From Anisakis pegreffii (lineage: Eukaryota; Nematoda; Chromadorea; Rhabditida; Anisakidae), in assembly GCA_035041965.1 (NCBI GenBank), contig JAPYMA010000786.1, positions 1 to 64,000 on the forward strand: a stretch of DNA of 64,000 bases, read 5' to 3'. Of this stretch, positions 1 through 29,177 are shown one piece after another. The notes under the pieces are model-generated. The model saw nothing but the letters and a program-made list of their open reading frames with translations, was not told the DNA's origin and did no database searches. Each line of letters begins with the position of its first letter. The first letter of the stretch is position 1. A program made the position numbers and the translations under genes.

Positions 1-130
1 CAAGTACCGTGAATATCAGGTATTCACTTGTAATTATTATAAATAATAATTTATAGAATGTTTAAAGTTATGTTAATAATAAAAATTAACTAATAGTAAT
101 TACTGTAATGATGAAGCATAATAAATACAG

Positions 131-18428
<18,298 letters not shown>

Positions 18429-19017
18429 TGATTTTGATGCTGATTGCTTGTTATTGAGAGGTAGAAAGTGCTTTGGGGTGTTGAGTGTAGGTCATTATTG
18501 TGTTAATATGAAATGTGAATGAGATGTTTGAAATGTTTCATGTGAATCTATATTACTTGTATTTGATATTTTGATTATTTTTGTTTGACTGATTGACCGT
18601 ATTGTGTTTAATTGATGCTTGTTGAATATGTTATTATCGTGGTCGTCGTCTTATTTTCGAAGATGGCTTTATTGCGTAGCAGTGTTTTTGCAACTCATCT
18701 CGATGAATTGAATGAACCGAAAGGATTCTGTAAGGAATGAATTTGTGGAGAGAAGTGAGTGGATCACATAGTGTTTGGATCGTTCCTTCTTCATTTGACG
18801 TATTGAAGTGTTCGTTGAATTGTTTTATTTGTTTGTTTGTTTGTTTGTTTTGCGTTTTTGAAAGTTTTCGAAGAATGCTTGTTGGGAGTAACGTTTTATT
18901 CTGTGTGATGACAAATGAATTTTTTCTTTGATTTTGATTTTTTGAAGCAGGTTTTACGAAGTTTCATTGAGAATTAGAATGTAATGAAACGCAATGTGGA
19001 GTTTTTTGAAGTGCCCT

Positions 19018-19129
19018 AAGATTTTGAGTTATTGTATGAACGAATAAGATTTTGAGTTGTTGTATGAACGAATAAGATTTTGAGTTGTTGTATGAACGAA
19101 TAAGATTTTGAGTTGTTGTATGAACGAAT
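19018..19129 (+). repeat. 28-bp tandem repeat, four units
   Basis: Four consecutive 28-bp units (AAGATTTTGAGTTGTTGTAT followed by GAACGAAT), identical except for one substitution in the first unit. They lie about 600 bp past the Mi-2 stop codon. A simple minisatellite with no spacers. Confidence 0.95.
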
Positions 19130-20838
19130 AAGAATGCACGAGCTGATTTATGTGACAGAAAGCGAATTGTTGTGGAATGGAAGTTTTTAGTCGTGAGATT
19201 TATTGTTCTTTTGAAGTTTCACGTAAGTCGTTGGTTTCATGTTACTATTATTACTTTATAGTTATTAATGTTAATTGTATTCTCGATATTGTCCTTCTGT
19301 CTTTTTACTTGAATTTACTGAATGAGTTTCAGTGATGAATTCGATATCATTAAAGAATTGTTTTTAATTCAGTTGATTATTTCAGTAAATCATTTAAGAT
19401 TGTGGCTATTTTATTGTTCTTACTATTGAAGCAATATGAATCTGTTATTATTATTACTGTTTCTTTTTATTGTTTATTAATATGATCGACTCTATAATAC
19501 TATCGTTAATTGTAATTTATTACAGTTATTTTGACTGTTATCATTATCATTGAAATCATCGTTTTGTTATCACTGCACATTTATCGTTGTGAACAGCGAA
19601 CGTTTAAGTGCACATTTGGATGTTATTGTTTCATATTTATTAATTGATGAGGTTCGATATGATGAGATGTGTTTTGTGGATAGCAACAGCGTTATCACAA
19701 ATTCATTGGTGTGTAGCAATTATTTTTTTATTGGGTGATGATCGTTTTGCAATGATCGATCGATCGATCGCATTCTATCGATAATCTCGTATTGTGCACA
19801 GTTGAATCGGCGAATTTGGACTTGGTTCGGTTTTTGGAATTGAATTGAGAGGTTTCTCTGATTGTGAGTGATTTTAGAAGTTATCAATCATTTACGACGT
19901 TGTCATTTATTCAAATTTATCGTTGGTTGGTTTCCTTTTCATCTTCATCAAATGTCGCATGTCAAATTTTCATCTCGAATAAATTGTTCTTGTGTTATTT
20001 TGTTGTTGTTTGATTGTGATGGTTTTGATTTGCAAACTCATTTTTGAATTCAGCATCGTGAATTTTTGATTTAACACATGCGTTCTATAGGAATGCCTGT
20101 TTTCTCTTCTCAAACTCCTATCCAGCCTTGGCGATGTTCTATTGGGATAAGAGTGGGGAGGAAAATTAGATGTGTTTAATTATTAGCTGATGGTGAAAGC
20201 AAGCGATTTTGATCAGGGCCGCCATAAGAACTGATAGCGCAAGGTGGGAGAATGGTGAATAGAACGTACTTGTGGTGGTTGAATCAGTGACTGGGATTAG
20301 AATTTTGTGGGTTCGAACAATTTCTTGAGTTATTTTCATCGGAAAAATGTTTGAGTATTTTGAGAATGTCATTGAGGAAAGAATGCATTCCGTTGGTGTT
20401 TTAGAACAGAAAGACATCAACTTCATAATGAGTTTCAATGGCTGACTGGGAAATAAATAAATCTGATGAACAATCAATGAACTGGTATAATAGTTATACT
20501 GGTAATAATGGATGTGTAATTGATAGATATCGGTTTGTTTGTGAAGGGCTATTGTAATCATGGAATGAATTAGCAAGCATTCAGACAGAACATTATTCTC
20601 GAAACAGAGTACATGACAGTCGAGAAATCTGCACTGAAAAATCAAGGTTTGAAGGGATCATAAGAGTCTCGGAAGCTGAGTCTTCGTGAAAGAAGTTATA
20701 TTGTGCTGGTTTAGAATTAATATGCTTGCTTGTAAGCACTGGCTTTTGTTTGAAGAGATCACTTCGAGGTGTGATCACAAAAGATCAGCTGTGATAGAAC
20801 GCTTTGGAATGATCAAATCAGGGTTAATAATATGAATG

Positions 20839-20960
20839 ATAAGAGGATCAGAGTCAATGATCAGAATTAATATGATGGATTGGATTCTTAAAAGCAAGAT
20901 ACAGTCGATGGAAAGGGATTGGAGTATATGGAGAGTTTGTCGCTTCGATGAATCATTATC
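20839..20960 (+). repeat. Dispersed repeat copy downstream of Mi-2
   Basis: Partner of the intronic segment 15585-15735 in the same orientation. Shared phrases are AATGATCAGAATTAATATGA and TTCTTAAAAGCAAGATACA, then the copies drift apart. No coding potential. Confidence 0.7.
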
Positions 20961-21169
20961 AGTAAGCTGTGTCTGAAAGTAAATAAAGTAAGTAAGGTTC
21001 ATAAAACGATGCTCTTTGTACTTCGCATTTTGTTATCATAGTGTGCAGGTGTTGATTTTATTTATTCTTCCGTTCATTCTATACGTTTCTGTACTTTCTA
21101 GCTGGCTGAATCTTTCGAAACATGTCAAATTTCATATTGTTCTTCTTCACTTTATTCTCATCAGGTTTA

Positions 21170-21352
21170 ACAATTGCTGAAAATAATCCCCTACCTACTG
21201 CCCCATAATCCCTGACCCTGGATCTGTCCAACGAATGCTCACGACGACCGTCAGTGATTCAATAAAGTGTTCCTGAAGATGGCATAACACCGAAACGTTG
21301 AACTTTGTAAAGAACCATCTCTAATTACGCTGGTAATACTTTGTCAATAAAA
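21170..21352 (+). mobile_element. Possible truncated Penelope-like element 3' end with hammerhead-like core
   Basis: The block CCTGAAGA (21272-21279), a short hairpin-like spacer and CGAAACGTTG (21291-21300) resembles the CUGANGA...GAAAC arrangement found at the ends of Penelope-like retroelements. It is followed by CAATAAAAC. The middle helix is poorly paired and no reverse transcriptase or GIY-YIG coding is visible, so this would be a 5'-truncated relic. The alternative is an unrelated old repeat. Confidence 0.35.
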
Positions 21353-22069
21353 CTATATTACTATTTGATCAGGTTGTCAGCAAGTTCTCTTCGGTATTTT
21401 AATTACTATAATTTCATTCATATGTTTAACTACTTGATTGTCATATTATTTCGTTCACTATTGTTCCGTTGCTATTGGACAGAAATTCATTATTCGTTAA
21501 AGTCGTTTTCGATGCATTCTTTAGAGTTCAAAACCTGATGCTTTTAAACGAATAAAGCATTTCATTGATTCGTTTATTCGTACAAATTACTGTCGTATCA
21601 TAACATCAGTATATGTGAGAATGTTTACGTTTGCTTCTTATCACTTGATATGTTATCAGTTGAGATGTTGGTGACTCAGTGATTAGCTGATACAATTTGG
21701 ACGTGTCGATCGCCGTATGACTGGATGCTTAGTTACCCTGATATACTGATCGTTTTTGTGTCGCATTTTGCGTCGAGTTTATTCCCGTGTCATTTTAACC
21801 TCAGTACGGTTTCTATCGTTAAGAAAATAAGTAATTCAGTTACAGTCCGCGGCTCATTTGCAGTCTGTTGAGAATTTGCCGATAAGGCTCTCGAGAGCAT
21901 GTTTTTCCTGGTTCTCAACTAGCGATCTCTTCGCGATATCTTACTGATTCCCTTTCGAGATATCTATTAATCTTTTTTCTATCATTTATATCCATCAATC
22001 ATTAATTAATGGAGATAAATGATTCCTACTTGCAATGAATTCATACTCGCTAATGATATTATAAGCATT

Positions 22070-22075
22070 TTCTAG
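22070..22075 (+). promoter_or_regulatory. Candidate trans-splice acceptor upstream of sterol reductase
   Basis: TTTCTAG ending at 22075 stands 45 nt before the ATG at 22121 with no paired donor exon obvious upstream. It is consistent with spliced-leader addition or a 5' UTR intron. Confidence 0.4.
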
Positions 22076-22120
22076 AAACATCTTCCAAATTTCCGATCGA
22101 ATTAAAATACAATCGTGTAA

Positions 22121-25100
22121 ATGTCATCTATGGGAAAACACCGTGCAAAAGACCCGTCTATGTTTGAGAAAATAATTTTTTCACTGAAATTTTTACTGGT
22201 TATTTTCATCATACTACCATTAACATTCATATGGGATTCAATAACTTCTATACGAAATCGCTTTATATTTGCCATAAATTCTGCTTCGATAGGACACACT
22301 CGAAAAGTGAATCTTCTTCAAAAACAGGTTCGTTTATTTTTATCTTTTACTCACTCATATTCTCATAATATTTCTTCAACTGATCGTGCTACTGTAATTG
22401 GAATTTTCATTGTGTATTTGTTTAGATGGTGCTTATTGCTAGCACCTTCTTCGAAAAACTTTTTAGCTCTATGTTCTTACAGTAGTTCCCTTCCCAAATT
22501 CTTAATTTTCTTTGGTAAGGTCGGATATATCAAACTGTTGTTATCGTTACTGTGATTTGTTAGCATAATATTGGTGATTATCATCACTGATCATTGTTCA
22601 TGCTATCATTTTTTTGTTATGATATGATGTTACTGGTCTATTCATGCTGATAGCTGTATTGCTGCTAACAGATCCGAACGTGGATCGACAAGGGCCGTAA
22701 GAAAAAACTGTGTAACGCTCGACCAGCATGGCAGTCGATCGGATATCGTTTAAGCACCTATAAAAGTTCAATGCAAACGATCGGCACTGATCAACTAATC
22801 GATATTCTTCAGGTCTTACAGCGCCATTCATCCCGTTTTCCCTTCTTATCTTATTCAATCAATCCATTTGAATGATATAATCTAAACCGCTCACTTATGA
22901 ATTCACTTATGAATTTCGTATGAATTGAATTCAGTATCATAAATCTGTCCTCGAAATCAGTTTGATGTTATACGGCGGCTAACTGTGAGAAAAAACTGAA
23001 GATGAATCCAAAACAAGACATTTTGTGTGTGTGTTCCTTGTCGGGGTTGATATATAACTCCTGATCTGCAACCTTTCCGTTGAGGTACGATGGAACTGAC
23101 TTCTTATAGATTACTTCCCCGTAGTGTTCGATTCGGCATGCCAAAGCTAATATCTGACGCAAAACCCGGATTCGTTCATTTTCTTCTATGGTTTCGATTG
23201 TTTTAAGGTTGATACTGAAAATCGCACGGTGACAGTGGAGCCGTGCGTCACAATTGGGCAACTATTAGACGCACTCATTCCGATGGGTTTCACGCTCCCG
23301 TTGGTGCCAACTTTCGATGACTTAACTGTTGGAGGTTGATGGAACTTTGTTTTGTGTTTTTGCTCTCTCTTCACAATTCGATTTTTCTGGTAACCGTGAA
23401 TATGCTAGTGGAATAAAGGGATTTTCTTTCCATGAGGAAGAGCGATTCACGCGAGCGAGAAATTTAGTATTCCAACGCCAATTCGCCAAAATTTTGGCAG
23501 CATACGAAATAATGAATCAGCTCGGAAAAATCGCCTGCGCGCCGGGAAAATTTTGCAAATTTTCAAGTATATGATTGTTCCTGACGCTTTCGTTGTTCCG
23601 AGTAGGAAGGTGGTGGTAATCTATCGGCCTTTACTACCTAGACCACTGGGCGACTGTTGTAAGAGCTAGAATTCCGAAAAAGTTTCACGGAGAGAATTGC
23701 GTGGGCGTGATTCACTTTCTTTTTCGGACATTGGTCAAGTATCTGAAGTCCCTGATTTCTGGTACTTATCATTCATGTATGTATATACCAGCCATTCTCT
23801 GCTTGTGGTTATTTCTATGGGATTGACAATTTTTCATATTTAAGGCCTAATCAATGGTTGTGGTTTCGGCTCGAGTGGCCGTAAATATGGTCTTTTTCAA
23901 CATATTTGTACATCTTATGAATTGTTGATGCCTGACGGGTCTGTGATTACGGCGAGTCATAGCCGAGTACGGTACTTATCTTCATCAATTGCATGCAACG
24001 AATACAGATTAATGCAAAGCTAGATATCAACTGCTTATTTTCTCGTTTGTGAATGCACATATTCTATTGTTTTAAGCTATGTTCTCTATAAGCAGTGATG
24101 TTATCCTTCTAACAAAATGCTTTTCTATGAGAATGTTTAGTCAATTTTGTGTTTTCTGCAGAAATCTGCGCAACCGTCCGAGAATCACGCTCTCTTTTAT
24201 GGTGTACCATGGTCATGTGGATCATTGGGTTTCATTGTTTCGGCAACACTGAAGATCATTCCATGCAAGCCATTCGTTAAACTCACCTATATTCCATGTG
24301 ACAGCATTGAAGTTTGTCATTTTCATACCGAACTTATTATCATTTTTCAAACTCGTCTTTTACGATGTTATCTGAGAAAGAGGCTGGAAAGATTTTTTGT
24401 GCGCAAAATGATTCTGATATCGGTGAAATTTCAGTTGGTTAGTGATTTAGTAAGAGATGAGGCTGCGAATCGTGAGAATGAATTTGTGGATGCGATAGTG
24501 TTCTCGCAGGAACGAGGCGTTGTTATGAAAGGAACGTTTGATGATGCACCTCCACGAAATCAATGCCCAAATGCAATCGGTTAGAATTGAGAGAATATTG
24601 ATGCAACCGTACGATCTTAAGCACCTGATCGCTTTATTATGTAGATATCATTAAGAAGTGTGAATCCAAAGAGCTCTAGTTGATTCGTTCAGGTAAATGG
24701 TACAAACCGTTATTCTATAAATATGTCGAAGAAATCGCGAAAACAAGCCAAACAAGAGTGGAATATATTCCAATCCAACAGTATTATCGTCGATATTCAC
24801 GAAGTATTTTTTGGGGACTCAAGGTTTTTTACTTATAGCTATATGAATCCACTTTTTTTAAAATTCATCAACATTTCATCAGTGTCAGTGAGTATCGTTA
24901 TCAATGCTGCTATCAGTGTTGTTATCACCTTATCATCAATAAGATTTCCTTTCAGTATTTGATTCCATTCACTGGTAATTTTATCTGGCGTTGTTTGTTC
25001 GGATGGCTTATTCCACCGAAGTTATCGCTGCTGAAATTAAGTGCTGCACTCATTCGACCCATCCGTCGTACAATGGACAACAATTTCACGTTTCAAGACT

Positions 25101-25928
25101 TTATGATGCCTGGCGTGAATTTAGATGAAGCACTTCATATTATTCATGATCAGATTGAGGTCAGCATTTGCTCTAGTCACATATTATTACTGATTATCAT
25201 TATTGTTATCATTAATACAGTTATCTGGTTGATATTCTTTTATCTGTGTCATTATCATCAGCTATACCGCAAATGTAAACGTCAAACGAACTGTTATTTT
25301 GTTTGATACGCCCGACTAAGGAATTCAACATTTAAGGTTTATCCCCTATGGCTTTGTCCATTCAGTTTACCGTCAACACCGGGCATAATTCGTCAACGAA
25401 CAGGACGTAATATAATTTATGTGAATATCGGTGTGTACGGTGAATCGATGAAAAACGATTTCGATGCACAACAATCGATTAAGAATATCAACGAATTTTT
25501 GCGAGCTGTCGGAGGGTTTGTCTCTCTCTCTCTCTTATACTCTATTGTAGATCAAGCAGACCGAAACGTATTTTCAGCCATTCATTTGAAATTGTGCAAG
25601 TGATCGTCAAGATTTTCAACGCATCAAACAATACCACTTACTGCTTAAACAATACTACTTATATTTTCAATACTTACATCGAATTTTCAACAATACTACT
25701 TACATTGAACAATACTACTTACATTTTGAACAGTTGATGCTGATCTGAGATGTGATCGTTGACATTGATTTCAGCGTTCAAGCGTTTCACGATGATATTT
25801 TAATGGAACGATCGGAATTTTGGGAGATGTACGATTCGTCGTTATACGAATGGTTACGTGTTAAGTACGGATGTAGAAATACAATTCCTGATTTATACGA
25901 AAAAACTTGCTCATCAGCAAGATACTGA
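22121..25928 (+). CDS. DHCR24: Delta(24)-sterol reductase (24-dehydrocholesterol reductase), complete
   Basis: FAD-dependent enzyme reducing the C24-C25 double bond of sterols such as desmosterol. It is an ER membrane protein of the VAO/FAD-linked oxidase family. Ten exons: 22121-22327, 22672-22812, 23208-23334, 23845-23966, 24162-24311, 24435-24579, 24693-24823, 24956-25159, 25337-25515, 25775-25928. All phases agree and give 519 residues, against 516 in human. There is one N-terminal hydrophobic anchor (about residues 20-40, [15 protein letters not shown]). The FAD-binding region includes FDDLTVGG and RKYGLFQH, then [10 protein letters not shown], and the C-terminal part has [23 protein letters not shown] and [14 protein letters not shown]. 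Nematodes do not make sterols de novo but dealkylate dietary phytosterols, and a delta-24 reductase completes that route. The start is the first in-frame ATG, just before the anchor. The intron 24312-24434 is 123 nt long and has no in-frame stop. Confidence 0.96.
25618..25735 (+). repeat. Imperfect short tandem repeats in the last DHCR24 intron
   Basis: The phrase ACAATACTACTTACAT or near variants recurs about five times at irregular spacing of 20-35 bp inside the intron preceding the final exon. A degenerate minisatellite. Confidence 0.65.
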
Positions 25929-28260
25929 ATTGATTTCGCTGGAATAACTTTGTATTCGTAACTCTCAAGTGAAATTCGTACTGATTTCAATGATCTTCGT
26001 CGCATCGTTATTGTGAAATTTCTATTCATTATTACTTAAAACATTGTTAAATTTCATTCAAAATGCTCTATTGTGAAGTTTTATCATATCATATCGGTGT
26101 ACATATACATATGTTTTGTGATGTTATTTCATGACACCCTGTAGGGTGATAATCTAGTGCAATATCGGAAGGTTGCAATTCTTATGATGTCGCGACTAGC
26201 GCAAAAAGTCAGCATACAATGATGATAGTATTTAAAGAAGATGGTACTTAAATCAAATAGAAATGATTGAGCAGTGGGCCAATAGTGTACTGGTGTAACG
26301 CTGGGCTTTGAGGATCTGATCTGTTCAGAAGGCGTGAGTTTGATTCAGAACGCGTCGGTCCAAAATCTTTGACAAAGTTAGATCTCATTCAAGAGATAAT
26401 CAAGAGGGCTTAGTTGTGAAATAAGATGGAGTTCACTGAAACCGTCTGAATCGTCTACGACATCGTTCAAGTAGAGTTCACAAGATATCTGGCAATGACT
26501 ATGAAACTGACGCCGGTCGGTGTTATAAGATGAAAAACGGAACATTCTCGAAGTGATCCCTTCCAAAAATATGATTATTTGTTTGAAAAAATGAATTTGT
26601 TTAGCTGGAAAAATGGATTATTCAGGAAATTTTCTTGCAATCTATTGGTACATACAAAATTATTCCATGTGAATTATTACTTCTGCTGTTACATCTGTTA
26701 AATATGATATGCAAAATAAATTCATTGCACAATGCTCATTAGATTTCACTTCGTGTATTGCGTTTTCCTCTTCAATTTATAACTGGTGATAAAGTTAAGT
26801 GATTCATAATTGTTGATCTTCTAAACTTGTTAATTACAACTACAAATCGTGCAAAATTAAGTTTTTATTAATTAGATGCTCTTCAACAATTCAACAATTT
26901 GACTCTTTTCGAAGAGGTAACCATCAAATCATTTGCTTATTGAATCAATCAGCAATTTATAACTCATTGCAAATATGCGACGAATGTCCATCTATTCCAA
27001 TGAAGCATCAATAATAATTTTAGAAATAACAAAATATCTTCCATTCACTCATTGTTCGTGTCATTCTTTCCACATACAGATAACGATATGAACACAGAAA
27101 ATCATGCTTTTCATGAAGTCCTGATCGTAATCACGGATTTAAACGGTACCCGGTAACGTCTTGAGTTTCCGACAGTCGGAATTCCGACCTGAACCATCGG
27201 ATTTTTCCTACCGGCCATCGATCGAATTCTATCACTACTAGTGGCTGACTTTCCTAGAATCTTATTGAGTGAGATCCTGGTATGAGGAGGACAACCGATT
27301 TGTTAATATTGAGCCTCAACATATGTGTAGGTATGTCTTAGGACGAACTCGCCTCTATACGGTCAATGGTTCGCATTCGGCCTGCACACCGAACTTTTCT
27401 GCTCGCTTAAACTTCAGCAATGATTTTTGGGCGTTTTGACGTCTTGCGGGGTCTTATTTGATGTAATTTTTAACGATTTCAGGTCCATTACAATTTTTTA
27501 TTAGCTCTGGCACAAACTGCACACATCGATGTATTCAGAATCTTTGTTGAACTGATTCTAAACTATAAATTAGAGAAATAAGACGTGTACTTATACGATT
27601 CGCCCATGTTCGCTATGCATTAATGTTACGTTTTTGTGTTGTAATTCCCTTCCGTTCCATTAAATGCGACCTAGTCGAATACACGGAAATCGACTGTGAC
27701 TTCAACTGAATTTCCGACTGAGGGAAATCTAGCTCCAACGAACCGTGTGGCTCAATTAAATGTCTGATGCATCTTGACGGCAAAAAAAACACTAAGTGAT
27801 TCAAATCCTTTAACATAACAACAACAACTTCCTCACGACCGTTTAATTTTAAGCTGTGATTTCAACTTGTTTTTCTAATGGTTCCGTTCTCTGAAAAATG
27901 TCCACTTATTCAGTTTTCATTCGATCCAGGCAAATATTTGTGTGCTTCTCCGAGATTTTAAATTCTCATATTTGAAATTGTCATCGCGAGATGTTTTCGT
28001 TTATGAACCTGGCCCAGAATTATGCTTACGCTTATTTAGGCAGTCGAAAAAATTGACTGGTAGGTATAGGATGACAGCCGCAAGGCTCGTGTCCTTATTC
28101 TACCACCCAAAACTCGTGAGAATAATCGTGAATTTGAATTTATGTTCAATTTTCATAAGTGTCAGCGTTCGTGTGCGTGCACAATGTTTTCGTGTTTCAT
28201 TCTCATTTTGTGTTTCTGTATGAATTGTTTCAAAATTTCATTTAATGGATCTGTTGAAGT
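25929..28260. other. Intergenic region between DHCR24 and rpl-26
   Basis: No supportable gene. It contains a SINE copy (26191-26421), a possible AATAAA at about 26715, and GC-richer patches around 27140-27400 with no recognisable protein. The final part should hold the rpl-26 promoter. Confidence 0.7.
26191..26421 (+). mobile_element. tRNA-Leu-derived SINE, copy 1 (plus orientation)
   Basis: Homologous over its whole length to the minus-strand copy at 36819-37077. The tRNA-like core is at 26276-26361: GGGCCAATAGTGTACTGGTG (A box), a variable-arm-like TCTGTTCAGAAGGCGTGAG, and a B box (GAGTTTGATTC). It starts CGCGACTAGC and ends near GGGCTTAGTTGTGA. This copy is more degenerate and no target duplication is clear. 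Confidence 0.75.
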
Positions 28261-28268
28261 TCTTTCAG
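28261..28268 (+). promoter_or_regulatory. Candidate trans-splice acceptor of rpl-26
   Basis: TCTTTCAG ends at 28268, only 17 nt before the rpl-26 ATG. Nematode ribosomal protein genes commonly receive a spliced leader at such a site. A 5' UTR intron is the alternative. Confidence 0.6.
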
Positions 28269-28285
28269 ATCTCGGGTGCACAAAA

Positions 28286-28937
28286 ATGAAGCAAAACCAG
28301 TTTGTGTCGTCGTCAGCACGTAAAGCTCGAAAAGCGCACTTCAATGCACCATCACATATTCGAAGGAAACTGATGAGCGCTCCACTTGCTAAAGATCTCC
28401 GAATCAAGCACGGAGTCCGATCGATCCCAATTAGGTACTTTCTGATTCGTTTCTTTAATCATTTGTGTTTTTCGTAGAATCTACACAAGCAAACGTTTTT
28501 CAGATTTAGAACTGATGCATAACATTGTTGTGCTAAAGATCAAGATTCAGTAAACGTAAAGAAGTATTTCTCATGAGGACATTAATAATTTACGAGCTAA
28601 TCATAGTGACTGTGTGAAAATTTTGAACTGAATTGAATCTGCGAATTTTAGAATGGACGATGAAGTGACAGTGGTTCGAGGTCATTACAAAGGGAACGCA
28701 GGTCGTGTGATGCGTGTCTACCGAAAGAAATTCGTCGTTCATATCGACAAGATCACTCGTGAGAAGGCGAACGGTTCAACCGTTCACATCGGCATCCATC
28801 CGTCGAAAGTGGCCATCACCAAGCTGAAAATGGACAAAGATCGTAAGGGTATGATTGAACGTAAAGCGGCCGGACGTGCACGTGTCACTGGACTTCTTAA
28901 AGGAAAACATACCGAGGAGAGTATTGCCGAGGAATAA
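28286..28937 (+). CDS. rpl-26: 60S ribosomal protein L26 (uL24), complete
   Basis: Component of the large cytosolic ribosomal subunit near the exit tunnel (uL24/L26e family). Two exons, 28286-28434 and 28652-28937, joined through an Arg codon split AG/A, give 144 residues, the expected family length. Landmarks: [19 protein letters not shown], the KOW segment [39 protein letters not shown], and a C-terminus [14 protein letters not shown] that resembles nematode more than vertebrate L26. The ATG is chosen because it gives the conserved MK start and sits 17 nt behind a strong acceptor. The only intron is 217 nt. Confidence 0.98.
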
Positions 28938-29030
28938 TTTTGTTGTTTTAATTGATTTGGAGTGGATTTGTATTGTGATTATCAAGCTTTGTTGTTGTTA
29001 TTTTTGATTGAAATGTTATTTTATTTGTGT

Positions 29031-29177
29031 GAACAGAACAATAAATAACGTTCATCGTGTGTTAATTGCCTGCCTGCCTGAACATTTGATTCACAGTGTT
29101 TGGGGTATAATTGAACGTAAAGACAAATTATTACGATATTATTTTATTCGTGAGAACAGAACAATAAATAACGTTCA
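29031..29177 (+). terminator. Duplicated poly(A)-signal segment downstream of rpl-26
   Basis: An identical 24-bp block beginning GAACAGAACAATAAATAACG occurs at 29031-29054 and 29154-29177, so AATAAA is present at 29040-29045 and 29163-29168. The first is 103 nt past the stop codon and is the likely main signal. The second could serve as a backup or alternative 3' end. Confidence 0.65.

Larger units (their letters stand above)
18429..22120. other. Intergenic region between the Mi-2 and sterol reductase genes
   Basis: No family-recognisable coding sequence is seen on either strand. It holds the 3' untranslated part of the Mi-2 gene, a 28-bp tandem repeat (19018-19129), a diverged repeat copy (20839-20960), a Penelope-like terminus (about 21170-21352), and the presumed promoter and trans-splice region of the sterol reductase. 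Confidence 0.7.
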
